From the NCBI GenBank assembly GCA_018829945.1, contig JAHJTI010000158.1, forward strand, positions 1 to 36,577: DNA of 36,577 nucleotides, read 5' to 3'. The notes below the pieces were generated by a model. The model was not told the DNA's origin and ran no database searches. It worked only from the letters and a program-made list of their open reading frames with translations. The first letter of the stretch is position 1. Every line of letters starts with the position of its first letter. Both the position numbers and the translations under genes were made by a program. Of this stretch, positions 34,413 to 36,577 are shown one piece after another. Source of the DNA: Pseudomonadota bacterium (lineage in GTDB: Bacteria; Desulfobacterota; Desulfobulbia; Desulfobulbales; Desulfurivibrionaceae).

Positions 34413-34449
34413 AAGGGAAATCAGGCTATTATGCTTGGTTTCCCTTTTT
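34413..34449 (+). terminator. Intrinsic terminator after the tRNA
   Basis: AAGGGAAA 34413-34420 / TTTCCCTT 34439-34446 followed by T-tract. Confidence 0.65.
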
Positions 34450-34568
34450 CTTTTTGTGCTGTTGAGTGTGTTTTTGTGGCTAATAACGGCAAGTTGAAAT
34501 CGGCCCGACAGGGTGTGGCAACATACTTCTTCTCTGCCTGTCATCGTTTTCCCCGGACTGTTTCCGAC

Positions 34569-35072
34569 TCACTCCATGTTTATCTGGGAATATCCCTTGG
34601 TCTGATAGCCAATCATTGAAACGTACCCATTGTTGACAGGTTCGAGTTCCGGAAGGAAATCTTGCGGGTCAATTTCATAAATTTCAGCGGAAAGCATGCA
34701 CTGTTCCATGATTATGCCCCGTTTCTTAAAGAGCCGGATCCATTCATGGACTTTTTTCTTGGCAGCGATTTCATCATCGTCAAAGACATAATCTTCGTCC
34801 CCTTTTGTGACAAAGTTGCTTGCCGCGCTTCGAAATCCGACGATGAATTCCGGCTTGATGCCGGATTGTACGAGTTGTTCATGGGTTTTATCGATAAACA
34901 GAAGTTTTGATTTCAGTTTTGCCGGAACTCCGGTGTTGACATCAAAATAGGCCTTTACGGTGGAAAGACCACTTAGAGCCCGGGTATTCTTGTATTCTTC
35001 CGTCGAGGCCATCCCGGAGAAAAAAAGAACAAGGAATCCCATACCTGTCAGAAGAGTGATTGTACGGCTCAT
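34569..35072 (-). CDS. DsrE-family-like secreted protein (host)
   Basis: Signal peptide; PEFIVGFRSAASNFVTKG...VHEWIRLFKKRGIIMEQCMLSAEIYEIDPQDFLPELEPVNNGYVSMIGYQTKGYSQI. Confidence 0.65.
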   Translation of the reverse strand: MSRTITLLTGMGFLVLFFSGMASTEEYKNTRALSGLSTVKAYFDVNTGVPAKLKSKLLFIDKTHEQLVQSGIKPEFIVGFRSAASNFVTKGDEDYVFDDDEIAAKKKVHEWIRLFKKRGIIMEQCMLSAEIYEIDPQDFLPELEPVNNGYVSMIGYQTKGYSQINME

Positions 35073-35127
35073 GGCATTCTCCTCTTTGGTTTCAAAATGA
35101 ATTTTTTCAGCACCGTATGGAGAAATG

Positions 35128-35496
35128 TCAACAACCTGTGTCCGGTGCTTTTTCTATCTTCACGGCGATGTTGTTTTCTCCTTCAACCGTGTACCAGATC
35201 GTAACAGATTGCTTTTCTTTGATGTCATCAAAAGAATCAAAGGCGATTAACGTTGTCTGCTCATTAAAAGAGATGTGTAGGGTTGCCCCTTTTTTCGGTT
35301 TGATGAGCATGGCCTTTGTTTCCAGGGAAACACTCTTCACCTTGCCTTTGATGGACAAAGCCTCAACCCGTTGTCCCGAATTGTCACTTGTGCTGTTTTG
35401 TGATTGCGACCAGGCGACACCGGAAACAAGGAGCGATATGCATCCTGCCAATAAAACGATCATAAAACGTTTCGTCATGCGGTTTGATCCTCTCAT
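35128..35496 (-). CDS. Small secreted hypothetical protein (host)
   Basis: Start MRGSNRMTKRFMIVLLAGCISLLVSGVAWS with upstream gaggag RBS. Confidence 0.65.
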   Translation of the reverse strand: MRGSNRMTKRFMIVLLAGCISLLVSGVAWSQSQNSTSDNSGQRVEALSIKGKVKSVSLETKAMLIKPKKGATLHISFNEQTTLIAFDSFDDIKEKQSVTIWYTVEGENNIAVKIEKAPDTGC

Positions 35497-35727
35497 GTTT
35501 GTCTCCTCGTTATTCTGGGATAAGTAGATACAATCCGGCTCCATAAGGTATTAATTGTTCTGAAAAGAGTACGGAGACAGCTTGTTTTGGCCTTTGCCGA
35601 GAGTCGCAGTCAGTTCTGTGCCGTATTGTAAATAGTCTAATCACCCTTATGGAACTGTGCCACAAAGCATGTGGAGAAAAAGTGGGAAAGGTGCGGAGCA
35701 TCAGTCTGCTTGATTCCATTCCCTGCG

Positions 35728-35756
35728 ATGACACACCCGAATTTATCCTGTATAGT
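35728..35756 (+). promoter_or_regulatory. umuD promoter
   Basis: ATGACA 35728-35733, 17 bp, TATAGT 35751-35756; ATG at 35763. Confidence 0.6.
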
Positions 35757-35762
35757 GGGGCC

Positions 35763-36206
35763 ATGAATTCTTCCCTGAGCCCAAGCGTCTCGGCGGTCTA
35801 CGCCTTCAATCGTACAAACGAGTTGAAGCGCCCTCTTTTTGGCTGCAGCGTTTCCGCAGGGTTTCCCAGCCCGGCGGATGATTATATCGAGGGCAGGCTC
35901 GACCTTAACGAGCTTATGGTGGCCAATCCTGCGGCCACTTTTTTCGTGCGGGTGGCAGGCGATTCCATGCTCGGGGTCGGCATCCATCATAACGACATCC
36001 TGGTGGTGGACCGTTCTCTCGATCCGATCAGCGGCAAGGTGGTGATCGCGGTGGTCAACGGCGAGCTCACCGTGAAACGGTTGGTCAAAAACGGTGAGAG
36101 CGTCTGCCTCAAAGCCGAGAATCCCGATTATCCCGATATTCATCTGGCCGAAGGAACCACCTGTGAGATCTGGGGGGTGGTTGCTTACGTGATCCACGCC
36201 CTTTAG
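35763..36206 (+). CDS. umuD: UmuD-like SOS peptidase (S24)
   Basis: LFGCSVSAGFPSPADDYIEGRLDLNELMVANPAATFFVRVAGDSMLGVGIHHNDILVVDRSLDPISGKVVIAVVNGELTVKRL. Confidence 0.92.
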   Translation: MNSSLSPSVSAVYAFNRTNELKRPLFGCSVSAGFPSPADDYIEGRLDLNELMVANPAATFFVRVAGDSMLGVGIHHNDILVVDRSLDPISGKVVIAVVNGELTVKRLVKNGESVCLKAENPDYPDIHLAEGTTCEIWGVVAYVIHAL

Positions 36207-36215
36207 GTTCATTCC

Positions 36216-36577
36216 ATGTCAGCTCTGTATGCTCTGCTCGACTGCAACAATTTCTATGTTTCCTGCGAACGGGTTTTTAATCCCGAACTTGAGGGGCAGC
36301 CGGTGGTGGTGCTTTCCAACAACGATGGCTGCATCATCGCCCGCTCCAACGAAGCCAAGGGCCTCGGCCTTCGGATGGGGGAGCCGTATTTTCGCGCCAA
36401 ATCCCTGCTCGACCGGAATCGTGTTCGGGTATTTTCTTCCAACTATGCGTTGTACGGCGATATGTCCCGACGGGTTATGGAGCAGGTGGGGCGCCTTGAG
36501 CCCGAGGTGGAGGTCTATTCCATCGACGAGGCGTTCATCCGGCTGCCTGCGGCCAAGGAAGAGGTTTTGCGTATTAC
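36216..36577 (+). CDS. umuC: UmuC, Y-family DNA polymerase V subunit (partial)
   Basis: [62 protein letters not shown]...[11 protein letters not shown]. Confidence 0.95.
   Translation, partial: MSALYALLDCNNFYVSCERVFNPELEGQPVVVLSNNDGCIIARSNEAKGLGLRMGEPYFRAKSLLDRNRVRVFSSNYALYGDMSRRVMEQVGRLEPEVEVYSIDEAFIRLPAAKEEVLRI

Noticed and set aside
35637-36212. 191-aa - strand ORF
   Set aside because: Antisense to umuD, which has clear S24 peptidase motifs.

Overview
The window is the right-hand ~34.4 kb of an integrated temperate siphophage with lambda-like head genes, followed by ~2.2 kb of bacterial chromosome. The left prophage end lies outside the window. Most genes run leftward (- strand). In transcription order from ~30.77 kb these are: lytic-side HTH regulators, P4-type helicase and CHC2/TOPRIM primase, a ParB-like protein coupled to a putative methyltransferase/Mom-like fusion, a second ParB, DUF488, terminase small-like, HNH, DUF5131, ASCH, terminase large (GpA), gpW-like, portal, S49 protease/scaffold, decoration protein, major capsid, tail genes, tape measure, DUF2460 and DUF2163. 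Rightward genes are a CI-like repressor, a solo HsdR-N-like nuclease-fold protein, a lipoprotein and a tyrosine integrase that ends at a 3' half tRNA-Glu(CTC), read as the att site. Host DNA beyond carries a DsrE-like gene, a small secreted protein and umuDC. The observations I rate highest are: (1) a ParB-like / methyltransferase-Mom-like gene pair that may be a DNA hypermodification or anti-restriction module; (2) a -1 frameshift tail chaperone (G GGA AAC) whose T part is absent from the ORF track; (3) a 19.4-19.6 kb array of six hairpins, two of which look like + strand terminators although the flanking genes are on -; (4) four 17-bp operators, one exactly filling the -35/-10 spacer of the leftward promoter, with a probably leaderless repressor; (5) an AT-rich + strand cargo insertion in the head operon behind nested alternative inverted repeats; (6) an inverted/direct repeat cluster between helicase and primase that may be an origin. 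All family assignments come from reading the translations; no database search was run.
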